Assembly (NCBI GenBank): GCA_030597865.1 | Contig: JAUVQZ010000054.1 | Span: 1-13,475 of the forward strand | Direction of reading: 5' to 3' | Length of the DNA stretch: 13,475 nucleotides | Source of the DNA: Pseudomonadota bacterium | GTDB lineage: Bacteria > Desulfobacterota > Desulfobulbia > Desulfobulbales > SURF-16 | Part shown: positions 6,883 through 13,475 of the stretch, piece after piece | Numbering within the stretch: the first letter of the stretch is position 1 | How the letters are laid out: each line of letters opens with the position of its first letter | The notes under the pieces: model-generated | The model's database searches: none | Told to the model about the DNA's origin: nothing | Seen by the model: the letters and a program-made list of their open reading frames with translations, nothing else | Position numbers and translations under genes: made by a program

Positions 6883-8058
6883 TTATTTTTTCTTCTGCCA
6901 GAAGGTAAGGAGTGCGGCCGGCCAACCGCTGGCAAAGAGCGATTTTTCTCGAGCCGTTAGGGAGATAAGGAAAACCGCTGCTAAAAAGAAGATGATATTG
7001 GGGAGCCAGAGGGCCGTTGCCACCGGCAGGGTCTGATTTTCGGCCAGTATCTTGGCCATGGAAAAAAGGATCCAGTAAAAGATATAGCAGAGAAGGCTGA
7101 GTGGTATGCCAATGGCCTTTTTGCCTACCCCGGCCTCAAGGCCAAAGACAAAACCGAGAAGGCTCAAGACAAAACAGCCGACGGGCAGGACCAGGCGGCG
7201 ATGATATTCAAGAAGAAGTTTGATGCCATACTCGTTTGTTAAGCCGGCCTGCTGGGCTGAGTCCTGTAGTTCGTTCATGGACCTGCCTCTTCTGCTGAGA
7301 CGGCCATTTTGCCGCTCAAATCCGGGGATTTGGATGGGGATGTCCAGCTCGTAATTCTCAAAAAGGATGGTCTGGGTGATGGCGCCATCGGCCCGATGGA
7401 TACTACCGTCCTGCAACACCAGGGACAGGGACATGTTCTCCAGGTCGGAGGAGATATGGCCGCTGCGGGCCAGGGTGATCATCGGCATGCCTTGGATGTT
7501 CATGTCAGCCATATAGACTCCGGACCACTGACCGTTCTCCCTGTTGACCTGGTCGGCGTAGATCACATACTTGCCCATGCCCTCACTAAACTCCCTGGAC
7601 TTAACCCCCTTGCTCACCTTTTCTGTGACCAGATTAAACATCATCTTCTTCATGGCCTGATCAGAGGCCGGGTTGAGAACAAGGGCGCTATAGGCGGACA
7701 AAAGTCCCGTGGCCAGGGAGACCACAAGCACCGCCGGTACCATCCGGCCAATGCCTATACCGGCGGCCTTCATGGCCATAATCTCGCCATTATTTGCCAG
7801 CCGGGTAAAGGCCACCACCACGCCGAACATGCTGGACATGGGAATGCTGTAGAGCAGCATATTGGGGAAGAGGTAGGCAAAAAGACGGGTAAAATCGCCA
7901 AGGCCGACACCCAGGTCAACAATGACGTTTAGAAAGGGGATCAGGCGGCCGAGAAAGAAGATGCAATTGATAATAAGAAGGCTGGCGAAAAAGGGCCCCA
8001 GCATCTCTCGGACGAGATAGCTGTTGAGTAGAAAAGGATAGCCTCGTTTACGCCGCAT
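6883..8058 (-). CDS. lptF: LptF/LptG-family lipopolysaccharide export permease (probably LptF)
   Basis: A 391-aa YjgP/YjgQ-family membrane protein, one half of the LptFG pair that with LptB extracts LPS from the inner membrane. Three N-terminal helices (about 21-43, 58-85 and 104-128), a periplasmic beta-jellyroll-like domain (about 130-275) and three C-terminal helices (about 288-308, 315-337 and 350-368) match the family. The conserved coupling segment FTRLANNGEIMAMKAAGIGI (84-103) and the EYHRRLVLPVGC segment (284-295) are clear. The ATG at 8058 has no visible Shine-Dalgarno sequence. The usual lptF-lptG tandem is absent: downstream on this strand lies only the convergent dihydrouridine synthase gene, and upstream is the HDOD gene 164 nt away. 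The F-rather-than-G call is tentative. Confidence 0.8.
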   Translation of the reverse strand: MRRKRGYPFLLNSYLVREMLGPFFASLLIINCIFFLGRLIPFLNVIVDLGVGLGDFTRLFAYLFPNMLLYSIPMSSMFGVVVAFTRLANNGEIMAMKAAGIGIGRMVPAVLVVSLATGLLSAYSALVLNPASDQAMKKMMFNLVTEKVSKGVKSREFSEGMGKYVIYADQVNRENGQWSGVYMADMNIQGMPMITLARSGHISSDLENMSLSLVLQDGSIHRADGAITQTILFENYELDIPIQIPGFERQNGRLSRRGRSMNELQDSAQQAGLTNEYGIKLLLEYHRRLVLPVGCFVLSLLGFVFGLEAGVGKKAIGIPLSLLCYIFYWILFSMAKILAENQTLPVATALWLPNIIFFLAAVFLISLTAREKSLFASGWPAALLTFWQKKK

Positions 8059-8222
8059 AGGGAAAATCAGTTTCAGTGAAGGATAAGGACCAATGGCTGG
8101 GTCTTACATAGGCCTTGCGGCAGGTTTCCTTTTTCGCCGTTGCCATACCTGCAGCCCGGCAAGAGGAGATGGTGGTGATACCTGAGGGCAAACCCTTGCA
8201 GGGGGGAGGGCAGTAAGGAAAA

Positions 8223-9074
8223 TCAGGCATTAATCACACTGGACCAGCCGTCCATGATCTGCTCTTTTTCTCCATGGAGCTTTTTGGCAATCTGCTTGAT
8301 CTTGGCGCTATCGAGGCCAAGGATCTTGGGCACCATGATCTTGGGTGGCTGCCCCAGCCCCTTCCAGCCAATTTGCAACTGGACAGTGATGGCATCAGCA
8401 AGATTGATGGCTGCCGCAGCCTTGGCGTGATCACCGGCCTTATGGGGATGGTGGTGAAAGCGGATGACGTTGACCATAAAGGTCCCCAGTTGCCAACGAT
8501 AGGCGAGATAGGCGCCGATTTCAGTGTGGGCCAGGCCATACTGATCTTCGGCCTCGGTGAGTGAGGCGTCGTCATCCTGGATGGTAGCGATGAGGTCGCG
8601 GAGCTCGTCAGGAAAGTAGAGACAGAACAGAATGCGACCAAGGTCATGGAGCATGCCCACGGTGAACATCTCTTCCGGGTCAAGCCCATCCACCTCCTGG
8701 CCGATCATTTTGGCACAGGTGGCAACGCCGATGGAGTGGAGCCAGATATCCACGGCGTCAAACTCCTCAAAGCCGAGGTCGTCGCAGAAGATTCCGGAGA
8801 GGGAGAGGCCGATAACGATATTGCGGACCTCATCAAAACCAATGACAACAATGGCCCGGGACAGGCTGGAAATTTCCGTGCCCGCACCATAGGCTGCCGA
8901 GTTGGCAATTTTGAGCACCTTGGCGGTAAGCACCGGATCTTCCCTGATAATCTCCTCCAGTTTATCTGCTGAGGAGGCTGCCGAATCCAGGCTTGACAAG
9001 ACCGCCTGCATGGTATGGGGAATGGTGGGCAGATCTTCTATGGCATCAAGGCGTTCAACTAATGATGGAGGCAT
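8223..9074 (-). CDS. HDOD-domain protein (signal-transduction type)
   Basis: A 283-aa protein composed almost entirely of one HDOD domain. The N-terminal helix LDAIEDLPTIPHTMQAVLSSL (9-29) and the segment EIIREDPVLTAKVLKIANSAAYG (41-63) are characteristic. An HD-like core follows: H113, H143-D144 in MLHDLGR, H183 and the H207 cluster. HDOD proteins usually act as non-catalytic signalling or scaffolding modules; because several His/Asp residues of the HD fold are kept here, activity cannot be excluded by eye. No receiver, GGDEF or EAL domain is attached. The ATG at 9074 was preferred over the upstream TTG at 9164, which would lie before the promoter-like sequence at 9119-9146 and adds residues unlike the domain. 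The gene is divergent from hemL and upstream of the LptF-like gene on the same strand. Its target process is unknown. Confidence 0.8.
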   Translation of the reverse strand: MPPSLVERLDAIEDLPTIPHTMQAVLSSLDSAASSADKLEEIIREDPVLTAKVLKIANSAAYGAGTEISSLSRAIVVIGFDEVRNIVIGLSLSGIFCDDLGFEEFDAVDIWLHSIGVATCAKMIGQEVDGLDPEEMFTVGMLHDLGRILFCLYFPDELRDLIATIQDDDASLTEAEDQYGLAHTEIGAYLAYRWQLGTFMVNVIRFHHHPHKAGDHAKAAAAINLADAITVQLQIGWKGLGQPPKIMVPKILGLDSAKIKQIAKKLHGEKEQIMDGWSSVINA

Positions 9075-9118
9075 ATAAGGCTCGTTTTTTAAAGGATAAA
9101 TTTTGGCCGACAGCCGAT

Positions 9119-9146
9119 ATTCTAACACGATAGGCCCTGAGATTAA
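9119..9146 (-). promoter_or_regulatory. Sigma-70-like promoter for the HDOD gene
   Basis: Read on the minus strand: TTAATC (-35; complement at 9141-9146), a 16-nt spacer, then TGTTAGAAT, an extended -10 with TAGAAT at 9119-9124. It lies 45 nt before the chosen ATG. Predicted from sequence match only. Confidence 0.45.
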
Positions 9147-9184
9147 ATTTCTTTTTGGCCCCAAAAGGCAAAATCACTATCGCT

Positions 9185-9214
9185 TTGACAGCCAACTGGC
9201 CACTATGCTATAGT
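9185..9214 (+). promoter_or_regulatory. Sigma-70 promoter for hemL
   Basis: A consensus -35 TTGACA (9185-9190) is followed, after 18 nt, by a -10 TATAGT (9209-9214). This predicts transcription starting near 9221 and a leader of about 66 nt before hemL. It is back to back with the HDOD promoter. Confidence 0.65.
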
Positions 9215-9286
9215 TCGGCGTTTTTATATGCTGTCGTTCACCTCCCGCGCCCATTGCTGCGGGTTATTTTTTGCCCAGGAGAAATT

Positions 9287-10570
9287 ATGAAAACCGACAT
9301 CTCAAAAGCCCTCTTTGCCCAGGCCCAGAAATTCATTCCCGGTGGCGTCAACAGCCCGGTGCGGGCCTGTAAATCCGTCGGCTGTGACCCCCGCTTTATT
9401 GCCAGGGCTGCCGGCTCCAAGGTCTATGATGCGGATGGCAATGAATATGTCGATTTTATCTGCTCCTGGGGGCCCATGATCCTCGGTCATAACCATCCGG
9501 CCGTGGTGGAGGCCATCAAGAAGGCCTTGGAAAACGGTACCAGTTTCGGGGCCCCGGCCCCCCTGGAGGTCGAACTTGCCGAGCTTGTCACCGAGGCCCT
9601 ACCATCGGTGGACATGGTGCGCTTTGTCAGCTCCGGCACCGAGGCCACCATGAGCGCCCTGCGCCTGGCCCGGGGCTATACGGGCAAGAATGTGGTGGTG
9701 AAATTTGACGGCTGCTACCACGGGCATGCCGACTCCTTCCTGGTCAAGGCCGGATCCGGCGTCATCACCCTGGGCATCCCTGGCAGCCCTGGTGTTCCCG
9801 AGGACATCGTCAAGAACACCATCTCCATCCCCTATAATAATGTAGAGATCCTTGAAAAGACCCTCCGTGATGCCTCCCTGGATATCGCCTGCGTTATCAT
9901 GGAGCCGGTGGCCGCTAATATGGGCGTGGTGCTGCCTAAGCCCGAATTCCTGCAGAAGGTGCGCTCCATCACCGAGGAGCTGGGCATCGTCCTGATCTTT
10001 GATGAGGTGATCACCGGCTTCCGGGTGAGCTATGGCGGCGCCCAGCAGAAATTCGGTATTATGCCGGACCTGACCTGCCTCGGCAAAATTATCGGCGGTG
10101 GCCTGCCCGTGGGCGCTTATGGCGGCAAAAGGGAGATCATGGGTCAGATTTCCCCGGAGGGGCCGGTGTACCAGGCCGGCACCCTGTCCGGCAATCCCTT
10201 GGCCATGGCGGCCGGGGTAGCCACCCTGAAGGAACTCAAGAAGCCAGGCTTTTACGAGGCCCTGGACACCAAGGCGGAAAAATTCGCAGCTGGGTTCACC
10301 GCCCTTTGTGATAAATACCTTGACCGCTCCACCCTAAACCGGCAGGGATCAGTGATGACCGCCTTCTTTGCCGAGGGGCCCATCACCGATTTTGAGTCAG
10401 CCATGACAGCGGACACGGACAGGTATGGCCTCTATTATCGGCAGATGCTCGATGGGGGCATCTATCTGGCCCCATCGCAGTTTGAAGGCGCCTTTATTTC
10501 TGCGGCCCATACCGAGGAGGATTTGGCCAAAACCCTGGCGGTTGCTGAATCGGTATTCATTAAATTGTAG
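9287..10570 (+). CDS. hemL: Glutamate-1-semialdehyde 2,1-aminomutase
   Basis: A 427-aa PLP enzyme that converts glutamate-1-semialdehyde to 5-aminolevulinate in the C5 route to heme, siroheme and cobalamin. The length matches the family (E. coli about 426 aa). Visible motifs: FIPGGVNSPVRA (16-27) at the N-terminus, the phosphate-binding SSGTEATM (115-122), FDGCYHGHAD (140-149), D239 in IFDEVITGFR, which holds the pyridine nitrogen, and the Schiff-base lysine K267 in LGKIIGGGLPVGAYGG. The C-terminal segment with YQAGTLSGNPLAMAAG is also complete. The start at 9287 is set by AGGAG at 9277-9281, five bases upstream; the frame is open further upstream, but that part contains the promoter. It appears monocistronic: the next gene begins 214 nt after its stop and has its own promoter-like sequence. 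Confidence 0.97.
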   Translation: MKTDISKALFAQAQKFIPGGVNSPVRACKSVGCDPRFIARAAGSKVYDADGNEYVDFICSWGPMILGHNHPAVVEAIKKALENGTSFGAPAPLEVELAELVTEALPSVDMVRFVSSGTEATMSALRLARGYTGKNVVVKFDGCYHGHADSFLVKAGSGVITLGIPGSPGVPEDIVKNTISIPYNNVEILEKTLRDASLDIACVIMEPVAANMGVVLPKPEFLQKVRSITEELGIVLIFDEVITGFRVSYGGAQQKFGIMPDLTCLGKIIGGGLPVGAYGGKREIMGQISPEGPVYQAGTLSGNPLAMAAGVATLKELKKPGFYEALDTKAEKFAAGFTALCDKYLDRSTLNRQGSVMTAFFAEGPITDFESAMTADTDRYGLYYRQMLDGGIYLAPSQFEGAFISAAHTEEDLAKTLAVAESVFIKL

Positions 10571-10682
10571 CAAAAACAGCCACAGTAAAAAAAGTCGTAA
10601 AAACAAGTGGATAAGTCAAGGGCTGCCCTGGGAAATCTGTACTTATACGGGCTGTTTTATTTGCTTAAATGACAAAAAATAA

Positions 10683-10711
10683 TTGACTCGGTACCCAGGG
10701 CGTGCTAATGC
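10683..10711 (+). promoter_or_regulatory. Possible promoter of the atpZ-atpI-atpB-atpE cluster
   Basis: TTGACT (10683-10688) is followed after 17 nt by TAATGC (10706-10711), with TG at 10703-10704 giving an extended -10. The -10 match is weak. It is the best candidate in the 214-nt gap between hemL and atpZ. Confidence 0.4.
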
Positions 10712-10784
10712 TGCATCCATTATTGATACGTTCGCCAGGTGTAAAAAGTGAATGGCTCATCAGTATGTGCTGACAGGAATTTAC

Positions 10785-11027
10785 ATGGGTGACACACGGA
10801 AGTATATCATCAAGCTGGCAGGAGATTTTGGCACCATTGGCATGACCGTCTCACTCTGCATTTTCATCGGGGTGGGCGCCGGCCATTACGTGGACAAAAA
10901 GGTTCTCGGCAGCAGATATGAACCGTGGCCGACCCTGATCGGCCTGGCCTTTGGCGTAGGGGCAGCATTTAAGAACCTGTACGACCTTGCCACTCGCAAG
11001 GAATGGAAAGATGACCAGAAAGATTGA
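10785..11027 (+). CDS. atpZ: AtpZ/ATP synthase protein I-type small membrane protein (ATPase_gene1 family)
   Basis: An 80-aa, two-helix membrane protein. The hydrophobic segments are about 15-33 and 48-65, separated by the GAGHYVDKKV loop (31-40), and the second ends in AAFKNLYDL (60-68). This hairpin is typical of the small AtpZ-like proteins encoded ahead of atpI/atpB in many bacterial atp operons, which are thought to help F0 assembly or supply Mg2+/Ca2+ with AtpI. The start at 10785 is preferred over the ATG at 10752 because AGGA (10775-10778) lies six bases before it and because the family begins near this residue. The 3' end overlaps atpI by 17 nt, indicating coupling. Confidence 0.75.
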   Translation: MGDTRKYIIKLAGDFGTIGMTVSLCIFIGVGAGHYVDKKVLGSRYEPWPTLIGLAFGVGAAFKNLYDLATRKEWKDDQKD

Positions 11028-11457
11028 CCTTGCCAGTGCCGAAATCTCGATTGTCAAGATCGAGAGGCTTAACTGGTTGCTCACCGCCCTGATGGCCCTT
11101 TCCGCCTGGCTCTTTTTCAGCAGCCTGGCAGCCCTGTCGGTTCTGGTGGGCGGGATTATCGCCAACATCAGCTTCACCCTGATGAAACGGGATATCGTCA
11201 AGGCCATGCAAGGGGCCTTGGGTGCTGTTAAGGCAATGTTTTTATTGAAGTATTATGCCAGGCTTATGGCCCTGGCCCTGCTTCTATACTATGTGATAAA
11301 ACATGGCCAGTTGGCCATCGGCGGTTTGGTTATCGGCCTGTCCTCAGTGGTCTTAAGTGTCGGTTACACCGCAATACGTGAATTGAAAAGGTATTCCGGG
11401 TCAAAAAAAAACATTGACCCGGAAATTGTGGATAAAGGGCATGGGAGCTGTATTTAG
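11011..11457 (+). CDS. atpI: ATP synthase protein I (AtpI)
   Basis: A 148-aa hydrophobic protein with four predicted helices (about 20-38, 40-57, 80-97 and 101-122) and a basic loop after helix 2 (LMKRD, 57-61), as in the ATP-synt_I family. These proteins aid assembly of the c-ring and are not part of the final enzyme. The ATG at 11011, with AAGGAA and GGAAAG just upstream, was chosen; a TTG at 10987 in the same frame is less likely. The gene overlaps atpZ and is followed 40 nt later by atpB. Sequence conservation is low in this family, so position counts as much as motif here. Confidence 0.75.
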   Translation: MTRKIDLASAEISIVKIERLNWLLTALMALSAWLFFSSLAALSVLVGGIIANISFTLMKRDIVKAMQGALGAVKAMFLLKYYARLMALALLLYYVIKHGQLAIGGLVIGLSSVVLSVGYTAIRELKRYSGSKKNIDPEIVDKGHGSCI

Positions 11458-11497
11458 CCCGCTATCCACCTCTATTTTTTAGGAGAGAGGAGAAGAA

Positions 11498-12235
11498 ATG
11501 GAACATCCGATACTATTTATTTCTGTGATCCTGCAGATGCTGGGTCTACCCGTTCCCCATGGTCTGCCGGAAGGAATGGTGAACACCAATCTCAGCATTG
11601 AGACATTCACCACCCCCCACATGAGCTACACGTTTTTTGTGATGTTCTTTCTGATTATCGTGGCCAAGCTCACCGTGGGCAAGATGGAGATGATCCCCGG
11701 GGCCGGCCAGAACTTCTGGGAAGTCATCATCGGTTTTCTCGAGGAGTTTTACGCGGAAAACCTCGGGGTTGAACATGCCAGAAAGGTCTTCCCTCTGATC
11801 ACCACCTTTGCCCTTTTTATTCTGGTTGGTAATCTCATAGGCCTGGCGCCAGGTTTATTTTCTCCCACCTCCAACCTCAACATCACCCTGGGCATGACCC
11901 TGATTGTCTGGATCTATCACCACTATCTGGGCCTGCGCACCCACGGCATTAAATACATCAACCATTTCACCGGGCCCATGCCGCTACTCATTCCGCTGAT
12001 GCTGCCCATTGAGCTCATCAGTAATCTGGCTCGTATCCTCTCGCTCTCCATCCGTCTGTTCGGCAACATCATGGCCAAAGAGACCCTGCTGGTAATTTTA
12101 TTCCTGTTGGCCGGCGCCTATTTCGGTCCCCTGCCAATACTCTGTCTTGGTGTACTGGTTTCCTTTGTTCAGACCATGGTTTTTGTACTGCTCACCGTGA
12201 TCTACTTCAAGGGTTCCCTTGAGCATGCCCATTAA
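11498..12235 (+). CDS. atpB: F0F1 ATP synthase subunit a
   Basis: A 245-aa subunit a of the F0 sector, which forms the two ion half-channels against the c-ring. The diagnostic segment SIRLFGNIMA (184-193) carries the essential arginine R186 (equivalent to E. coli R210), preceded by PIELISNLAR (170-179) with E172. Helical segments are at about 43-60, 98-117, 127-146, 163-185, 194-210 and 212-233. The length is near the bacterial norm. A strong ribosome binding site (AGGAG at 11488-11492, within a longer purine run) lies five bases before the ATG. It is separated from atpE by a 157-nt region of hairpins, unusually long for this pair. Confidence 0.95.
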   Translation: MEHPILFISVILQMLGLPVPHGLPEGMVNTNLSIETFTTPHMSYTFFVMFFLIIVAKLTVGKMEMIPGAGQNFWEVIIGFLEEFYAENLGVEHARKVFPLITTFALFILVGNLIGLAPGLFSPTSNLNITLGMTLIVWIYHHYLGLRTHGIKYINHFTGPMPLLIPLMLPIELISNLARILSLSIRLFGNIMAKETLLVILFLLAGAYFGPLPILCLGVLVSFVQTMVFVLLTVIYFKGSLEHAH

Positions 12236-12242
12236 GAAATTC

Positions 12243-12343
12243 GTTAAAGATCAGCAGCACCTCTTTAACAGCTTGGAGATGAACCAGTTTTCATATAGTT
12301 CCCTGGTTATCTCTTATAGAAATTCAACAACCATGTGGTTGTT
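12243..12343 (+). promoter_or_regulatory. Three successive stem-loops between atpB and atpE
   Basis: Three inverted repeats lie in order: GTTAAAGA/TCTTTAAC (12243-12250/12262-12269, 11-nt loop); AACCAG/CTGGTT (12282-12287/12303-12308, 15-nt loop); and AACAACC/GGTTGTT (12326-12332/12337-12343, loop ATGT). None is followed by a T-run fit for a terminator. They probably shape mRNA processing, stability or translation and so raise c-subunit yield over subunit a. The pairing is seen directly; the role is inferred. Confidence 0.55.
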
Positions 12344-12392
12344 TACTTAGGAAGAAGGCCAAAAAATATATACTTTCCTTAAGGAGGAAAAA

Positions 12393-12737
12393 ATGAAAAA
12401 AGTGAGCATTATGACTACAATGATGGTTCTGGGTATGGCCAGTGTTTCTATGGCTGCTGACGCTGCTACTGCTGCCGCTTCCACTGGTATCTCCAACATG
12501 GCCCTTGTCTGTATCGCTGCTGCCCTTTCCGTTGGCCTTGCTGCCCTCGGTTGTGGTATTGGTATGGGTTCTGCCTGTGAGGGTGCCTGTATTGGTACCG
12601 CTCGTAACCCTGAGGCCTCCGGTAAAATCACCGTGACCATGATTCTTGGTATGGCCCTTATCGAGTCCCTGACCATTTACGGTCTGGTTATCTCTCTGAT
12701 TCTGCTCTACGCAAACCCCCTCAAAGATATGATGTAA
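12393..12737 (+). CDS. atpE: F0F1 ATP synthase subunit c, with N-terminal extension
   Basis: A 114-aa c-ring subunit, longer than the usual 75-90 aa because of a signal-peptide-like N-terminus (1-21, MKK...SMAA) followed by an Ala-rich linker. Helix 1 (about 36-68) has the alternating glycine packing motif GCGIGMG (53-59), the polar loop is ARNPEASG (70-77), and helix 2 (79-105) carries the ion-binding carboxylate E91 in LIESLTIYG. E91, S92 and Y96 match the E-S-Y part of the Na+ site of Ilyobacter-type c subunits, but the helix-1 glutamine is replaced by M58 and Val by L89, so proton coupling is more likely. Helix 1 also has four cysteines (C40, C54, C62, C66) and an extra acidic residue, E63. 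AAGGAGG (12381-12387) sits at ideal spacing. Codons are strongly biased to GGT, GCT and CCT, unlike its neighbours, as expected for a very highly expressed gene. Confidence 0.95.
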   Translation: MKKVSIMTTMMVLGMASVSMAADAATAAASTGISNMALVCIAAALSVGLAALGCGIGMGSACEGACIGTARNPEASGKITVTMILGMALIESLTIYGLVISLILLYANPLKDMM

Positions 12738-12783
12738 GATTTCTTTGCCCGGGATCTTTACGAGTCCCACGGGTTTGATGTAC

Positions 12784-12820
12784 AAAAGGCTACGGATTTA
12801 TTTCCGTAGCCTTTTTTTTT
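12784..12820 (+). terminator. Strong intrinsic terminator after atpE
   Basis: AAAAGGCTACGG (12784-12795) pairs with CCGTAGCCTTTT (12804-12815) around a short loop, and the 3' arm runs straight into nine T residues (12812-12820). It ends the atpZ-I-B-E unit 46 nt after the atpE stop, so the F1 genes are not part of this transcript. The A-run on the 5' side means it could also work for minus-strand transcription. Confidence 0.93.
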
Positions 12821-12974
12821 ATTGGTTCATCATGTTAAGGATTAACCGTGCTAAATATCTGTTTGGCCCGTTAACGGCAAGACAACTCCCGTTGGCTACC
12901 TGTTATTGCATAGTGCGCATTAAAACAGGGTGAGCGTAACCTTGGCTGAGGATGGGTGGTAATCACATTTTTCT

Positions 12975-13475
12975 ATGACCACGATGGAACGACCCATTAT
13001 AGAACCAATAAAACTGCCTGGCGAGCCAGAGATTAACGGCCCCTGCCTGCTCCTTATTAACCCCTTTGAGGCCCATTATGCGTCAACTGTGTCCAAAAAG
13101 AGGGGCGGCCGCAGCCATCGTCTCTTCCACTGTCAGCTCATGGCCTTGGGCCTGGATGGGGCACCTTCTTACTGGGTGGGGCCATCGGTGGGCGCTCCCA
13201 TGGCCGTGATGACCATGGAAAAACTCATTGCCCTGGGTTGTCAAAAACTGGTGGTCATGGGCTGGTGCGGTGCCCTGGTGCCAGAGCTTACGGTGGGGGA
13301 TATCTTCCTGCCCACCTGGGGGCATAGCGAAGAGGGTGTATCGGCCCATTATCCCCTATCAGAAAAACCAGGGGCCAGTGTTGAACTGCGCAAAGCCGTG
13401 ATCACCTCTTTGACCAATGACGGCCTTAAATGCAGCCACGGGCCGATCTGGACCACGGACGCCCCCTATCGCGAG
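12975..13475 (+). CDS. Nucleoside phosphorylase-family protein (5' part, runs off the right edge)
   Basis: 167 codons are open from ATG 12975 to the window end with no stop, so the gene is truncated by the window only. The segment VGPSVGAPMAVMTMEKLIALGCQKLVVMGWCGAL (68-101) matches the substrate- and phosphate-binding core of uridine/purine nucleoside phosphorylases (PNP_UDP_1), where a GGP/GSP turn, a helix and a G-x-CG-x-L turn are typical. LTVGDIFLP (105-113), an SEEGVSAHYP segment (118-127) and GPIWTTDAPYRE (156-167) fit the same fold. Members split or hydrolyse nucleosides such as uridine, methylthioadenosine or adenosylhomocysteine; the specificity cannot be read because the C-terminal half is missing. 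A second ATG at 12984 is possible. The Shine-Dalgarno sequence is weak (GGATGGGTGG ends about 15 nt before the first ATG). It follows the atpE terminator and so needs its own promoter, which was not identified. Confidence 0.8.
   Translation, partial: MTTMERPIIEPIKLPGEPEINGPCLLLINPFEAHYASTVSKKRGGRSHRLFHCQLMALGLDGAPSYWVGPSVGAPMAVMTMEKLIALGCQKLVVMGWCGALVPELTVGDIFLPTWGHSEEGVSAHYPLSEKPGASVELRKAVITSLTNDGLKCSHGPIWTTDAPYRE

Noticed and set aside
8060..8226. Direct repeat GGAAAATCAG (8061-8070 and 8217-8226)
   Set aside because: Ten bases only, two copies, no associated element or target-site pattern; probably chance.
8048..8230. 60-codon minus-strand open frame between the HDOD and lptF genes
   Set aside because: No ribosome binding site, no recognisable domain, and it overlaps both neighbours' ends; most likely chance.
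12745..12933. Open frame of 62 codons after atpE
   Set aside because: It runs through the strong terminator, lacks a ribosome binding site and resembles nothing known.
1..13475. CRISPR arrays, insertion sequences, prophage genes, tRNA and rRNA genes
   Set aside because: No regularly spaced repeats, transposase or integrase motifs, or tRNA-like cloverleaf were recognised on either strand.

Overview
The window looks like core chromosome from a Gram-negative anaerobe, most likely a Desulfobacterota (deltaproteobacterial) lineage such as the Desulfobulbales. This rests on protein style, on an F0-only ATP synthase cluster that stops after the c subunit, on a solitary LptF-type permease, on a CCG-domain iron-sulfur protein and on five-carbon-pathway heme synthesis (HemL). 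No rRNA or other marker gene is present, so the assignment is an inference. Most genes prefer GGC/GCC codons and look moderately GC-rich by eye.

Layout, left to right. (1) 1-50: an imperfect hairpin with a T-run. (2) 73-2617 (+): a zinc/manganese-type ABC importer in the order binding protein, ATPase, permease (znuA-znuC-znuB), tightly packed. (3) 2659-2780: a strikingly structured untranslated leader, closed by a 15-bp helix that ends directly before the ribosome binding site of an FAD/NAD(P)-dependent oxidoreductase (2794-3897, +). (4) 3958-4392 (-): a small secreted protein of unknown function. (5) 4393-4674: an intergenic stretch with a degenerate inverted repeat. (6) 4675-6767 (+): a two-gene unit with ATGA overlap, a (4Fe-4S)2 + CCG/CCG protein and a tRNA-dihydrouridine synthase. 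(7) 6883-9074 (-): an LptF/LptG-family permease and an HDOD-domain protein. (8) 9287-10570 (+): hemL, with its own sigma-70-like promoter divergent from that of the HDOD gene. (9) 10785-12737 (+): atpZ-atpI-atpB-atpE, closed by a strong intrinsic terminator. (10) 12975 to the right edge (+): the 5' part of a nucleoside-phosphorylase-family gene.

The groups are functionally separate: divalent metal import, a riboswitch-like leader plus flavoenzyme, redox/tRNA modification, LPS export, signalling, heme synthesis and the membrane sector of ATP synthase. No phage, insertion sequence, CRISPR array, tRNA or rRNA gene was recognised. The main candidates for something new are the structured RNA leader at 2659-2780, the three successive stem-loops between atpB and atpE, and the cysteine-rich, double-carboxylate c subunit.
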